Notes under the pieces: generated by a model
Database searches by the model: none
Seen by the model: the letters and a program-made list of their open reading frames with translations, nothing else
Told to the model about the DNA's origin: nothing
Shown here: positions 51,194 to 60,356 of the stretch, piece by piece
Layout of the letters: every line of letters starts with the position of its first letter
Numbering within the stretch: position 1 is the stretch's first letter
Origin: Oscillospiraceae bacterium
GTDB taxonomy: Bacteria; Bacillota_A; Clostridia; Oscillospirales; Ruminococcaceae
Assembly: GCA_017829075.1 (NCBI GenBank)
Contig: JAGAJA010000061.1
Coordinates: forward strand, 1-64,000
Direction: 5' to 3'
Length of the DNA stretch: 64,000 bases
Made by a program: the position numbers and the translations under genes

Positions 51194-51811
51194 TTATATA
51201 GTTAATGCTTTTTTGAAGAAATCATGCCAGCCGTCAACAGAACTTTCCTCCGCACTGTAATCCTCCGGGGAAAGCTCATAATAGTACTTCCCTGTTCCAA
51301 TGTGGAGGGAAATTCTGTCCAGAGGATAACCTTCAACTTTCTTCGGGTGTGGTATGTCTGTCAGCAGAAAAGGATTGCCGGAAATATCATCGTCCATGCT
51401 TTCAAATACTGTTCCGTCTGACAATATGAGGCACACCGCGTTTTTGTATCTTGCAGTCAGCCTGCCGAATTTCTTCACAAGACCGCTGTAATACTCAGTC
51501 ATTTCATCATCGGTAAGTGTTTTGCCGTTTACACGGCGGACATTCACTCCCGGTTGTATCTCATCAGGAACATTGTCAAAGTAAAGACCGCTGTCGCAGG
51601 AAAAAACCGGCATACCATAGAATTCATGATAAGCTTTTGCCTTTATCCGCGCGTTATCAAGCGGGTTGTTTCCGCACTCGTCCACACTCGGAGGTTTGAC
51701 CGGCATATCACAAAGACCTAAAATCCTGATGCCAAGCGGCTCGACCGCACGACGCACGGACTCCAGCTTTGCAGGATTTCCAGTGCCGTAAAGCAGCGTT
51801 ATCTGCTCCAT
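51194..51811 (-). CDS. RdgB/HAM1-like non-canonical purine NTP pyrophosphatase
   Basis: 205 residues. The N-terminal YGTGNPAKLESVRRAV corresponds to the T/SxNxxK nucleotide-binding start of HAM1 proteins, and SCDSGLYFDNVP and FESMDDDISG match later conserved parts. It likely removes ITP/XTP-type nucleotides. It overlaps hisI by one base, so it is coupled to the his operon although not a histidine enzyme. Confidence 0.85.
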   Translation of the reverse strand: MEQITLLYGTGNPAKLESVRRAVEPLGIRILGLCDMPVKPPSVDECGNNPLDNARIKAKAYHEFYGMPVFSCDSGLYFDNVPDEIQPGVNVRRVNGKTLTDDEMTEYYSGLVKKFGRLTARYKNAVCLILSDGTVFESMDDDISGNPFLLTDIPHPKKVEGYPLDRISLHIGTGKYYYELSPEDYSAEESSVDGWHDFFKKALTI

Positions 51812-52125
51812 TACTTGATTCTGTTGAAGAAACAGGTGCGGTTTCCTGTATGGCAGGCAGCTCCAGTCTGGATAACCTTTATCAACAGCGTGTCATCATC
51901 GCAGTCGCTGTATATTTCAACGACCTTCTGAAAATGCCCGGAGGTCGCGCCTTTATTCCACAGCTCCTGCCGTGAACGGCTCCAGAACCATGTGTATCCG
52001 GTTTCCAGAGTTTTTTGCAGGCTCTCCTCGTTCATATAAGCGAGCATAAGCACATCGCCGTTTTCCGCGTCGGTGATTATCGCCGGAATCAATCCGGACT
52101 TCTTGAAGTATTTTTTTACGTCCAT
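51811..52125 (-). CDS. hisI: Phosphoribosyl-AMP cyclohydrolase
   Basis: 104 residues from the ATG at 52125 (AGGAG eight bases upstream). Motifs: [29 protein letters not shown], and the zinc ligands SDCDDDTLL and [12 protein letters not shown]. It opens the purine ring of PR-AMP. Monofunctional, with HisE separate. Confidence 0.95.
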   Translation of the reverse strand: MDVKKYFKKSGLIPAIITDAENGDVLMLAYMNEESLQKTLETGYTWFWSRSRQELWNKGATSGHFQKVVEIYSDCDDDTLLIKVIQTGAACHTGNRTCFFNRIK

Positions 52126-52138
52126 TTGTTTCTCCTGA

Positions 52139-52579
52139 TTATAGATCCTGAGATGTCTTTGCTTTTTCAAGCAGCTCCATGTGCATTTCCGGATAACTCC
52201 ACTTTTCCTTGTCCTCCGGCGGAGTATCAAGGAAATAGACCGAAGAAAGCTCCGAATGAGGGAACGGGCCTAGCTCGTTAATGTATGCGCAATAGAGCAG
52301 ACCGTATTTTATATCCATCTCCTCTGTCTGGGAGTAAGCTGTGATAAATTCTATCTTAGCCGTTATCACTCCGAGTTTCTCAGAAAGCAGGCGGCGGACT
52401 GTATCTCTTGGCTTCTCATCGTTCTTTTTTTCCATTGTCGGAAGCTCCAGTTTGGCGCTGTTTCTCCGTTTTACGAATACATATTTTCCATTGCGGAATA
52501 CAACAACAGTAACGTGGTCTACCCTGACAACGTTATTTACCTGTTCTTCACTGCAATCGCTGATATAGTTTATTTCCAT
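52139..52579 (-). CDS. Nudix-like hydrolase with degenerate box
   Basis: 146 residues from ATG 52579 (GGGAGAA upstream). [20 protein letters not shown] matches the start of Nudix domains; the Nudix box region ([16 protein letters not shown]) lacks the GxxExxxExxxREUxEEXGU glutamates, so it is probably catalytically altered. Set between hisI and DUF4253. Repeats at 52572-52623 cover the start. Confidence 0.65.
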   Translation of the reverse strand: MEINYISDCSEEQVNNVVRVDHVTVVVFRNGKYVFVKRRNSAKLELPTMEKKNDEKPRDTVRRLLSEKLGVITAKIEFITAYSQTEEMDIKYGLLYCAYINELGPFPHSELSSVYFLDTPPEDKEKWSYPEMHMELLEKAKTSQDL

Positions 52580-52623
52580 ATGTTCTCCCATTTATTTCCA
52601 TGGAAATGACCGTTCATTTCCAT
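52572..52623. repeat. Three ATTTCCAT repeats at exact 22-bp spacing
   Basis: ATTTCCAT starts at 52572, 52594 and 52616, and the middle one is part of the palindrome ATTTCCATGGAAAT (52594-52607). The first overlaps the Nudix start codon. The 22-bp period (about two helical turns) suggests a protein-binding array in the 98-base gap in the his operon. Confidence 0.55.
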
Positions 52624-52677
52624 TGCATAACTGATATCAAAATATAGTATATCACATTATACGGAAAAATGCAAGTG

Positions 52678-53433
52678 TCAATCCCACCAGAAATACCATA
52701 CAGAAGACTTTGAAAGTGTGTCGGCAAGAACCTCAATGGTCTGAACTCCCTGATCAACAATATCCGAGCAGAAAGCATACTGCTCAAGGGCAAGTCCTAC
52801 CGCTGCTCCCTTATCTTTTACAGGAGCAGCCACAAATTCCAGAACATCATGGGTGATAACTGCTGGGATCGAGTGAAATTTCTCATACCAGTATTTCCCT
52901 ACCGTGATCATTACAGAAGAATCCGGGCATTCGTTCCACCCACCGAAGGGAATCCATGCGAAAACCTCCCACGGTTTTTCAGTGGGTATCTTTGCAAGGA
53001 TCAGCTCCATTGATTTTTTAGTGGAGAAATCTACAAATCCTGAAAGCTTGTTCATACCAGAGCCGCTTTCGCCGCTCTCCTGAGTGATCTGCTGCCAGTA
53101 TTCCCCGCTCATCTCCCGCATTTCCGTAAGCTGCTCAGTGAACCACTTACCCGCGTCGGGAATTGCCTCGGAAAGAAGCCTTTGCCGGAACATCTCTGGC
53201 GTTTCCCCGTCGCGCATTTCGTCACGCTGGATTTCCAGAGTATCAATGAGAACATCGTCTACAACTATGAGCAACGGAGTATAGGCTCCGATCACACGCT
53301 TGGCATATGCCTCCTCATAAGCGGAACGGATAAACTCCGGCGATTTCCCGGCTGGGAAATACTCGCAGGGGCAGCCGAGAAAATCAATTATCTTCTGCGC
53401 ATTTTCACTTGGTTTCTTTGAGAATAATCCCAT
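52678..53433 (-). CDS. DUF4253 protein
   Basis: 251 residues. The C-terminal region has the family pattern WIPFGGWNECPDSSVM, EQYAFCSDIVDQGVQT and the final WYFWWD. The function of DUF4253 is unknown; the N-terminal half is a variable thioredoxin-free helical part. It overlaps hisF by one base, so it is made with the his enzymes. Confidence 0.88.
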   Translation of the reverse strand: MGLFSKKPSENAQKIIDFLGCPCEYFPAGKSPEFIRSAYEEAYAKRVIGAYTPLLIVVDDVLIDTLEIQRDEMRDGETPEMFRQRLLSEAIPDAGKWFTEQLTEMREMSGEYWQQITQESGESGSGMNKLSGFVDFSTKKSMELILAKIPTEKPWEVFAWIPFGGWNECPDSSVMITVGKYWYEKFHSIPAVITHDVLEFVAAPVKDKGAAVGLALEQYAFCSDIVDQGVQTIEVLADTLSKSSVWYFWWD

Positions 53434-54203
53434 TATTTCCTCCCGAAAGTTCTGACGGGTATGTTATGTTCCCTTAAATGAGCCTTTACTTCGTCAACTG
53501 TAAGCTCCTTGAAGTGGAACAGTGAAGCTGCCAGAGCCGCAGAGCTGTTTGTTTTCTCGAAAACCTCGGAGAAGTGATTTATCGCGCCGCAGCCGCCGCT
53601 GGCAATGACCGGAATCTTCACACGGCTGCACACGAAATTTAGCATATCAATATCAAATCCACCGCGCACACCGTCAGTGTCGATAGAGTTCAGGCAGATT
53701 TCTCCTGCGCCGCGCTCCTCTATCTCCTTTACCCAGTCGCCGAGATCAAGGTTCATATCAACTCTGCCGCCGTTGATAAATACGCTGTAACCGCCTTTGT
53801 CATTTCGCTTTGCGTCAATTCCCACAACAACGCACTGACTGCCGAATATCTCCGCTGCATCGCTTATGAGCTTCGGGTTCTTTACCGCCTGAGAGTTTAC
53901 GGAAACCTTGTCAGCGCCGGCTCTCAGCGTGTCCCGGAAGTCCTGAACCGAGCCAATACCTCCGCCGACACAAAGGGGAACGAACACCTGCTGTGCGGTG
54001 CGCTTTACCACGTCCAGCATTACTCCCCTGCCCTCATAGGAAGCTGTGATATCGTAAAAAACGATCTCGTCTGCGCCCTGACGGTTGTATTCGATAGCAA
54101 GTTCCACCGGGTCGCCTACGTCCTTTACTCCCTCGAAATTAACGCCCTTTACCACCTTGCCGTTTCTCACGTCAAGACACGGGATAATTCTCTTTGCAAG
54201 CAT
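53433..54203 (-). CDS. hisF: Imidazole glycerol phosphate synthase, cyclase subunit
   Basis: 256 residues from the ATG at 54203. [35 protein letters not shown] and catalytic Asp in [13 protein letters not shown]. With HisH (encoded upstream) it makes IGP and AICAR. A TIM barrel related to HisA. Confidence 0.96.
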   Translation of the reverse strand: MLAKRIIPCLDVRNGKVVKGVNFEGVKDVGDPVELAIEYNRQGADEIVFYDITASYEGRGVMLDVVKRTAQQVFVPLCVGGGIGSVQDFRDTLRAGADKVSVNSQAVKNPKLISDAAEIFGSQCVVVGIDAKRNDKGGYSVFINGGRVDMNLDLGDWVKEIEERGAGEICLNSIDTDGVRGGFDIDMLNFVCSRVKIPVIASGGCGAINHFSEVFEKTNSSAALAASLFHFKELTVDEVKAHLREHNIPVRTFGRK

Positions 54204-54213
54204 AGAAGCCTCC

Positions 54214-54936
54214 TTATTCTGCAACGCGGACAGCCTGAGCCAGATCAAGGCTGCCGGAATAGATGGATTTACCGCATATTGCGCCGTAAATCCCGTTTTT
54301 CTTCAAAGTTCTGATGTTGTTTATAGTCTTTATCCCGCCGCTTGCAATGACGTTTCCTCCGAGGGGAGCAAGCGTTTCCTGAAGCTTTTTTGTTTTGTAA
54401 TGGTTCGGACGGCTGAGCGTTCCGTCCTTATCTATATCTGTGAAAATGAAGTATTGCACTCCCGCTCTGCACATTTCAACTCCGAGGTCTATGTAGTTCA
54501 CCCCGCTGGTTTCAAGCCAGCCCTCGGTGGCAACAAAGCCGTTCTTTGCGTCGATACCTACCGCAATTCTGCCCTTGAATTCCTTTGCGGCACGCTTCAC
54601 GAAATCCGGGTCTTTGACTGCGGCGGAGCCGATGATAACTCTGGAGATGCCTGCGTTAAGGTACATCTCCACTGTATCAAGACTGCGTATTCCTCCGCCA
54701 ACTTCAACCTTGAGGTTTGTGTGCTTCGCCACGTCTATGAAAATGTCCTTGTTCTGCTGTGTCGCGTCCTTTGCGCCGTCTAAGTCAACCATGTGGATCC
54801 ACTCTGCGCCGGAGGCTTCAAAGCCGCGGGCGGTGTCCATGTAGCTGTCGGCTACCTTCTGCACAGTGCCGTAGTCGCCTTTGAACAGGCGGACGCAGTT
54901 TCCGTCCTTGATATCTATTGCGGGTAGAATAACCAT
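54214..54936 (-). CDS. hisA: ProFAR isomerase
   Basis: 240 residues: [20 protein letters not shown] at the N-terminus, [12 protein letters not shown] and [14 protein letters not shown] hold the catalytic aspartates. It is 10 bases upstream of hisF in the same transcript. The gap to hisH upstream is unusually long (160 bases). Confidence 0.96.
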   Translation of the reverse strand: MVILPAIDIKDGNCVRLFKGDYGTVQKVADSYMDTARGFEASGAEWIHMVDLDGAKDATQQNKDIFIDVAKHTNLKVEVGGGIRSLDTVEMYLNAGISRVIIGSAAVKDPDFVKRAAKEFKGRIAVGIDAKNGFVATEGWLETSGVNYIDLGVEMCRAGVQYFIFTDIDKDGTLSRPNHYKTKKLQETLAPLGGNVIASGGIKTINNIRTLKKNGIYGAICGKSIYSGSLDLAQAVRVAE

Positions 54937-55096
54937 TCCGCTTTTCTCCTTACTTGATTTGTATTCGTTTTGTTATTTTGATTTCAGGCTTTGTTAGAAA
55001 AAAAACTATTGCGTAAAACAAAACTTTTACGCGGCATATTCCTCGGTTGTACACACCTGAGCATTAATATATAATTCAGAAAAGAATTGATAACAC
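54937..55096. other. 160-base gap between hisH and hisA carrying a dif-like core
   Basis: In an otherwise tightly packed operon this gap holds no gene. At 55009-55034 it has TTGCGTAAAA-CAAAAC-TTTTACGCGG, the same arms and 10-6-10 spacing as the phage attachment core at 45876-45901, with a different centre. Confidence 0.7.
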
Positions 55097-55696
55097 TCAA
55101 AGCGCCGCAAAGCACCGAAGAATATTTAATCCCGTGTCGCCGCTCTTTTCCGGGTGGAACTGTGCGCCGTAGACATTGCCCTCGAACACCAGTGCGGGAA
55201 TTTTCATGCCATAGTCGCAGTAAGCCGCAACGTTCCTGCTGTCGCATTCTGCGGCGAAGCTGTGTACAAAGTAGACATACTCACCGTTTTCACACTTGTC
55301 AAGAAGCCTGCAAGGCTCGTTGAATTCAAGGGAGTTCCAGCCGATGTGCGGCACAGGAAGGTCGCCCTGAGGGTGCATGAGCTTTACACTGCCGGTAATA
55401 AGCCCAAGACCGTCGGTTTCGCCGAACTCATATCCCTTTTCAAACAGCATTTGCATTCCAAGGCAAATACCGAGCAGAGGCTTTTTCTGCACTTCCTCTT
55501 TGATGACCTCCACAAGACCGGATTCATTCAGCATTCGCATTGCGTCCGGAAATGCGCCTACTCCGGGAAGTATGAGCCTGTCAGCGCTCCGCAGGTCGTC
55601 AGGGTTGTTGGTGATTTTGTTTTCTATGCCGAGAAAGTCCAGCGCATTCTTCACGCTGAACAGATTTCCAGCGCCGTAGTCGATTATTGCAGTCAT
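55097..55696 (-). CDS. hisH: Imidazole glycerol phosphate synthase, glutamine amidotransferase subunit
   Basis: 199 residues, class I amidotransferase. Nucleophile Cys in LLGICLGMQML, and the His-Glu pair in GAQFHPEKSG. It supplies ammonia to HisF. It overlaps the upstream Nudix gene by four bases. Confidence 0.96.
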   Translation of the reverse strand: MTAIIDYGAGNLFSVKNALDFLGIENKITNNPDDLRSADRLILPGVGAFPDAMRMLNESGLVEVIKEEVQKKPLLGICLGMQMLFEKGYEFGETDGLGLITGSVKLMHPQGDLPVPHIGWNSLEFNEPCRLLDKCENGEYVYFVHSFAAECDSRNVAAYCDYGMKIPALVFEGNVYGAQFHPEKSGDTGLNILRCFAAL

Positions 55697-56139
55697 AGTG
55701 TTGTTCCTTTCCTGTTCAGGAAGATTTTATCGGAATTCAGCTTGATATGCTCCATGATATGACCTATATTTCCCTCCCCTGCGTATTGCTTCATGTCGAA
55801 GAAATCGCAGTCCAAACCGCTCCAGAACAGCGGATTTTCCTCTCCGTGAGGGTCTGCGTCATTTATGAGCTGTCCCGCGTACACCTCAACATAACAAGGG
55901 TCGAGCGGATAGCTGAAATCCATTAGGTGAATTAACTTTATATCCCTGCGTGTTATTCCCGTTTCCTCAAAAAGCTCCCGATAAGCTGCTGTTTCTCCGT
56001 CCTCGCCCGGTTCTATCTTGCCGCCGACGAAGTTCATCAGCCCCTTGTATGGGTCTTTTATACGTCGGCACATGAGGACTTTATCTCCGTCCGGAGAGAA
56101 AACAGCTATAAGGTTGTAGCCCTGTGTGTAATTTCCCAT
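55693..56139 (-). CDS. Nudix hydrolase
   Basis: 148 residues with a full Nudix box: GGKIEPGEDGETAAYRELFE followed by ETGI. It hydrolyses a nucleoside diphosphate linked to another group; the substrate is unknown, possibly 8-oxo-(d)GTP as in MutT-like members. Coupled to hisH by a four-base overlap. Confidence 0.9.
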   Translation of the reverse strand: MGNYTQGYNLIAVFSPDGDKVLMCRRIKDPYKGLMNFVGGKIEPGEDGETAAYRELFEETGITRRDIKLIHLMDFSYPLDPCYVEVYAGQLINDADPHGEENPLFWSGLDCDFFDMKQYAGEGNIGHIMEHIKLNSDKIFLNRKGTTL

Positions 56140-56161
56140 TAGATGCTGCTTTCTGCGTTCA

Positions 56162-56911
56162 TTATACGCTCCTTTTCTCTGCGCCGATCTCCACCCATGC
56201 AGGACGAAAACCGCAGTTTAGTGCAATATTCCACGAGTGATAATTTGAAACGCTTGTTCCGTAAAAAGGGATATGTCCGCGCTTCAGTATCTCCTGCTTT
56301 ATAAGGGTAACAAGATAGGTGCCGACGCCCTTTGAACGGTATTCCGGCATAACGTCAATACCTATCTGCTGCCAGCCCGGCGCGTCCTCGGAGCTTCCAG
56401 CCATGCCCATTATATCTTCACCGTCATAGGCGCACACAACTATCCTGTCCGGTCGTTCCGGCTTGAATTCAGAACAGATAGCATTTGGGAAACGCTCGTC
56501 ACCATAGAACTGATGAATTTCCTTATCAAAGAACCACCTTACAGGATAATGTTTCACAGGCGGTGTATCAAAACACGGGAGAAACATCTGGTACGTCTGG
56601 GTCAGGGTATAGCCGAATTTGTTCAGCTCTGCTTCAAGCGGGAGGAGATTTGGTATCTCAAAGAGAAAATGCCCTGTTCTTCCTTTCATAAATTCCAGCA
56701 GGAAAGAATGCAGGCATTTATCCGCTGTAATCACTGCATTTCCTCCGGTCGTTACCATATGGAAAAAGTATTTTTCCGGTGAATAGGCACGTCTGCCCTC
56801 GTGAAGCGCAGATTCTGTTAGAATATTCTCTGTTCTCAGAAAATCTTCCGTAGAGCAGTTGAATTCAAGCGCTAAGAGCTTATGAAGCTGCTCAAAGTAT
56901 TTTCGGTTCAT
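56162..56911 (-). CDS. GNAT-family N-acetyltransferase
   Basis: 249 residues. The acetyl-CoA-binding region is visible near the C-terminus: IDVMPEYRSKGVGTYLVTLI (Q/RxxGxG/A type). The N-terminal half is family-specific. Substrate unknown. Between hisB and the Nudix gene in the his operon. Confidence 0.88.
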   Translation of the reverse strand: MNRKYFEQLHKLLALEFNCSTEDFLRTENILTESALHEGRRAYSPEKYFFHMVTTGGNAVITADKCLHSFLLEFMKGRTGHFLFEIPNLLPLEAELNKFGYTLTQTYQMFLPCFDTPPVKHYPVRWFFDKEIHQFYGDERFPNAICSEFKPERPDRIVVCAYDGEDIMGMAGSSEDAPGWQQIGIDVMPEYRSKGVGTYLVTLIKQEILKRGHIPFYGTSVSNYHSWNIALNCGFRPAWVEIGAEKRSV

Positions 56912-56938
56912 ACAGCCTCTCTCACATTCTGCTGTAAT

Positions 56939-57520
56939 TTACAGCATTCCCTTTGTTGAAACCACGTTTCCGTCTGAATTACGCTTGACAGCGGCTTTCA
57001 GCGCATAGGCAAGCGCCTTGAACAGCGCTTCAATCTTGTGGTGGTCGTTGCTGCCGTACTCGCAGCGCAGGTGCAGGGTAATCCCCGCATTAAACGCAAA
57101 AGCACGCATAAACTCCTCTGTAAGACAGGTGTCGAACTCCCCTACCCTTTCATTGGTGAACTGAGCGTTGAACACCAGAAACGGTCTTGCGCTAATATCA
57201 AGCGCGCAGAATCCGAGTGCCTCGTCCATGGGAATAAACGCGCTTCCATAGCGCATAATCCCGGACTTATCGCCGAGGGCTTCCCTAAAAGCCATTCCCA
57301 GAACAATTCCCACGTCCTCGGCGGTGTGGTGACCGTCCACATTAAGATCTCCCTTTGCATTCAAGACAAGACTGAACCCGCCGTGAACCGCAAGCGCGGT
57401 CAGCATATGGTCGAGAAAGCCTATCCCGGTGGAGATTTCAACTGTGCCGCTCTGATCGAGGTTGAGCTTTGCGGCGATGTCGGTTTCCTTGGTTTTTCTG
57501 GTGATTTCAGCGGTTCTCAT
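56939..57520 (-). CDS. hisB: Imidazoleglycerol-phosphate dehydratase
   Basis: 193 residues from the ATG at 57520 (GAGGGAGAA upstream). Metal-binding motifs GFLDHMLTALAVHGG, DGHHTAEDVGI and the C-terminal GSNDHHKIEALFKA. Monofunctional dehydratase as in Gram-positives, without the phosphatase domain. Confidence 0.96.
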   Translation of the reverse strand: MRTAEITRKTKETDIAAKLNLDQSGTVEISTGIGFLDHMLTALAVHGGFSLVLNAKGDLNVDGHHTAEDVGIVLGMAFREALGDKSGIMRYGSAFIPMDEALGFCALDISARPFLVFNAQFTNERVGEFDTCLTEEFMRAFAFNAGITLHLRCEYGSNDHHKIEALFKALAYALKAAVKRNSDGNVVSTKGML

Positions 57521-57524
57521 AGTG

Positions 57525-58427
57525 TTATTCTCCCTCAATATTTTCTCTGATGTAGGTCAGAAAATCTTTTCTGCGGATCTGCTCACGGTTTATTCTGTAC
57601 CATTCGTATGACTCGCGAAGCCCTTCAGAAAGCGGCTTTGTATCCGGCATGAGTTTTTCCTGTGCCGAAACCTCCAGCGAATAGCTATAATCATAGAAGC
57701 TGAAATAACTGCGCTGCTCATGACCTGTAACAAATCGCAGCTCCGGTTGTTTTCCCAGTACGTTATAGCACATTGTTACCCATTCGATTATGCTGACGGT
57801 ATTTCTGTTACCCACGTTGAAAATCCTCTGCGGAGGGTCTTTTTCGGCGAGTATTTCAATAAATCTGCACAAGTCCTCAATGTGAAAGAACTGGAGTGGC
57901 ATTTCGCCATTGCCCGGAATATAGAAAGGCAGGTCATTTTCTGCACACTCAAATACGAACGCTTCCCGGTAGAGATTATTCATCTGACCGTACAGATACG
58001 GCGGTCGGAGAATATGCAGGTTCTCCACGCTGTTCAACAGGAACTGTTCCGCAGCGATTTTATTCGTTCCGTAAACGCCCCAGATGCTGTTCGCGCCGCA
58101 TTCCTGCGTTTCACTGAACGGCTGCGGGTTTGTTTCCGGGTAGACCGCGCTGGAACTGATGAAAATGTACTTATCAAAGCTGCCTAGAGCAGAAACAAGG
58201 CTGGAAACGTCCTGCTCGATATAGGCGGTCACGTCTAGAACAAGGTCGAAATGCAAGCCCTTCAGCCGATCACCGAGGTTATGCCTGTCGCATTCGATGA
58301 GATTTACTCCAACGGGCTGGGGTCTTGTGTTACGATTGATGACATAGACTTCATGCCCCTTTTTGGCGAAATACTCCGCGCAGAACCGACTGGCAAATAC
58401 AGTCCCTCCTGTGATAAGGACGGTCAT
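57525..58427 (-). CDS. NAD-dependent epimerase/dehydratase family protein
   Basis: 300 residues of the extended short-chain dehydrogenase type. The N-terminal ITGGTVFASRFCAEYFAKKG is a variant of the GxxGxxG nucleotide motif, and the active-site YGTNKIAAE has the YxxxK pair. Substrate unknown; probably a sugar nucleotide or RNA-binding-like epimerase (CSP41 style). It overlaps hisD by four bases. Confidence 0.85.
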   Translation of the reverse strand: MTVLITGGTVFASRFCAEYFAKKGHEVYVINRNTRPQPVGVNLIECDRHNLGDRLKGLHFDLVLDVTAYIEQDVSSLVSALGSFDKYIFISSSAVYPETNPQPFSETQECGANSIWGVYGTNKIAAEQFLLNSVENLHILRPPYLYGQMNNLYREAFVFECAENDLPFYIPGNGEMPLQFFHIEDLCRFIEILAEKDPPQRIFNVGNRNTVSIIEWVTMCYNVLGKQPELRFVTGHEQRSYFSFYDYSYSLEVSAQEKLMPDTKPLSEGLRESYEWYRINREQIRRKDFLTYIRENIEGE

Positions 58428-59722
58428 TCGTCCTCCTTGCGGACTTTGATTGAATTAGCGTGAGCAGTAAGTCTTTCCCTCTCCGCGATAAGGATAATAT
58501 CGTCCGCAGCGTCCAGAAGAGCGTCCTTGGTGTAACAGATGTAGCTTGAACGCTTCACAAAGCTGTCAACTCCCAGCGGCGAGAAGAACCTTGCAGTGCC
58601 GCTCGTAGGCAATACGTGGTTAGGGCCTGCGTAATAGTCGCCCAGCGGCTCCGGAGAGTACTGACCGAGGAACAGCGAACCAACGTTGTCCAGCTTGCCT
58701 ATGTATTCCATGGGATTTGCCGCAACCACTTCGAGGTGCTCCGGAGCTATCTTGTTTGCAAGCTCCACGGCGTAGTCCATGTCATCGCAGACGATTATCG
58801 CGCCGTAATTGTCGAGGGAGCAGTCGATTATCTCCTTGCGGGAGAGATACGCGCTCTGCCGTTCGATTTCTGCCTGCGTCTTTACTGCGATATCCATGCT
58901 GGTGGTTATCATTACCGCGCTTGCCAGCTTGTCGTGCTCCGCCTGCGACATCAGGTCGGCGGCGAGGTACTTCGGGTTCGCGGTTTCATCAGCGAGTACA
59001 AGTATCTCGCTAGGCCCTGCTATCATGTCAATGTCAACAGTGCCGTAAAGCAGCTTCTTTGCGGTGGCAACGAAGATATTGCCGGGGCCTACTATCTTTG
59101 ACACTCTCGGAATTTCCTCCGTGCCGTAGGCAAGAGCCGCGACAGCCTGCGCTCCGCCGGCGAGATAGATCCTGTCCACGCCGCAGAGTGCCGCAGCAAC
59201 AAGGATATCCTTGTTCGCAGTTCCGTCCTTGAGCGGCGGAGTTACCATGATGATCTCCTTAACTCCGGCGATTTTCGCGGGAATTGCGTTCATCAGCACA
59301 GAGGACGGATATGCAGCCGTGCCGCCGGGAACATACAGTCCCACACGGTCAAGACCTCTCACCCTCTGACCCATGATAACGCCGTTTTCCTCGGTCACGC
59401 AGAAGCCCTCGCGCTTCTGTCTTGCGTGGAATGCGGTGATGTTCTCCACTGCGTTAAGCATCGCGTTTACAAAGTCGGGATTATTCTCGTTTGCCTCGGT
59501 CAGTGCGTCCTGAATTGCTTCGTCCGGAACTCTGTAATACTGCGCGTTGGGGCAGTCGAATTTCGCGGTATAGCTTTTTACTGCGCTGTCGCCGTTTTCC
59601 TTTACCTCCGCAAGAATTGCACGGACGGTCTTTTCAACGTCGGCATTTACCTGTCCGGCACGTTTTTCTACCTCTGCGAGGAACTCCTTTTCAGCTCCGT
59701 CAGCCTTGATTATCCTTATCAT
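58424..59722 (-). CDS. hisD: Histidinol dehydrogenase
   Basis: 432 residues. Signatures VPGGTAAYPSSVLMNAIPAK, IDMIAGPSEILVLADETANP and the zinc/catalytic histidines in MSQAEHDKLAS and KIAPEHLEV. It carries out the last two oxidations to histidine. ATG at 59722 chosen over a GTG one codon earlier because GAGGAGAA is at the right distance. It overlaps the hisG stop. Confidence 0.96.
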   Translation of the reverse strand: MIRIIKADGAEKEFLAEVEKRAGQVNADVEKTVRAILAEVKENGDSAVKSYTAKFDCPNAQYYRVPDEAIQDALTEANENNPDFVNAMLNAVENITAFHARQKREGFCVTEENGVIMGQRVRGLDRVGLYVPGGTAAYPSSVLMNAIPAKIAGVKEIIMVTPPLKDGTANKDILVAAALCGVDRIYLAGGAQAVAALAYGTEEIPRVSKIVGPGNIFVATAKKLLYGTVDIDMIAGPSEILVLADETANPKYLAADLMSQAEHDKLASAVMITTSMDIAVKTQAEIERQSAYLSRKEIIDCSLDNYGAIIVCDDMDYAVELANKIAPEHLEVVAANPMEYIGKLDNVGSLFLGQYSPEPLGDYYAGPNHVLPTSGTARFFSPLGVDSFVKRSSYICYTKDALLDAADDIILIAERERLTAHANSIKVRKEDE

Positions 59723-60354
59723 CACAAATTCTCCTCTATCTGCTTTACTATCTCAGCTATCCGCTCCTGTTTGAGCTTCATGCTGACTGTGTTTACAATA
59801 AGTCTTGCGGAGATAGGCGCAACGTCCTCCCACACCTCAAGACCGTTTTCCTTAAGAGTTGTTCCGGTTTCAACGATATCAACTATTCCGTCTGCAAGTC
59901 CCACCAGCGGAGCAAGCTCCACAGAACCCTCTATCTTTACGATATCCACGTCCATGCCCTTGCTTTCAAAGAAATTACGGGTGACTGTTGGGTACTTTGT
60001 CGCAACGGTTTTAACTCCGTAGCCCTCATAGAAATTGCCGCCTTTCTTTCCGGCGAGGGCGAACTTGCATCTGCCGAAGCCGAGGTCGCTTATTTCAAAG
60101 AACTTGCCGCCGTGCTCCATGATAGTGTCCTTTCCGACAACGCCGATATCGCAGACACCATGCTCAACGTATGTAATAACGTCCGCTGCTTTTGCGAGAA
60201 CTACCTCGATATTTTCTCCGGGAATGGAGAGAATGAGCCGCCTGCCCTTGTCACGAAGCTCCGATACATCATAGCCTATCTTGTCCAGAAGGTCAACGGT
60301 TTTATTTTCAAGTCTGCCCTTGGTGAGAGCAATTCTGATCGTCTTGTTTATCAT
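59722..60354 (-). CDS. hisG: ATP phosphoribosyltransferase, short form
   Basis: 210 residues: IRIALTKGRLENKTVDLL, the PRPP loop (GIVDIVETGTTLKENGL) and no C-terminal ACT-like domain. Short HisG needs the HisRS-like regulatory subunit HisZ, encoded two bases upstream. First committed step of the pathway. Confidence 0.96.
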   Translation of the reverse strand: MINKTIRIALTKGRLENKTVDLLDKIGYDVSELRDKGRRLILSIPGENIEVVLAKAADVITYVEHGVCDIGVVGKDTIMEHGGKFFEISDLGFGRCKFALAGKKGGNFYEGYGVKTVATKYPTVTRNFFESKGMDVDIVKIEGSVELAPLVGLADGIVDIVETGTTLKENGLEVWEDVAPISARLIVNTVSMKLKQERIAEIVKQIEENL

Positions 60355-60356
60355 GC

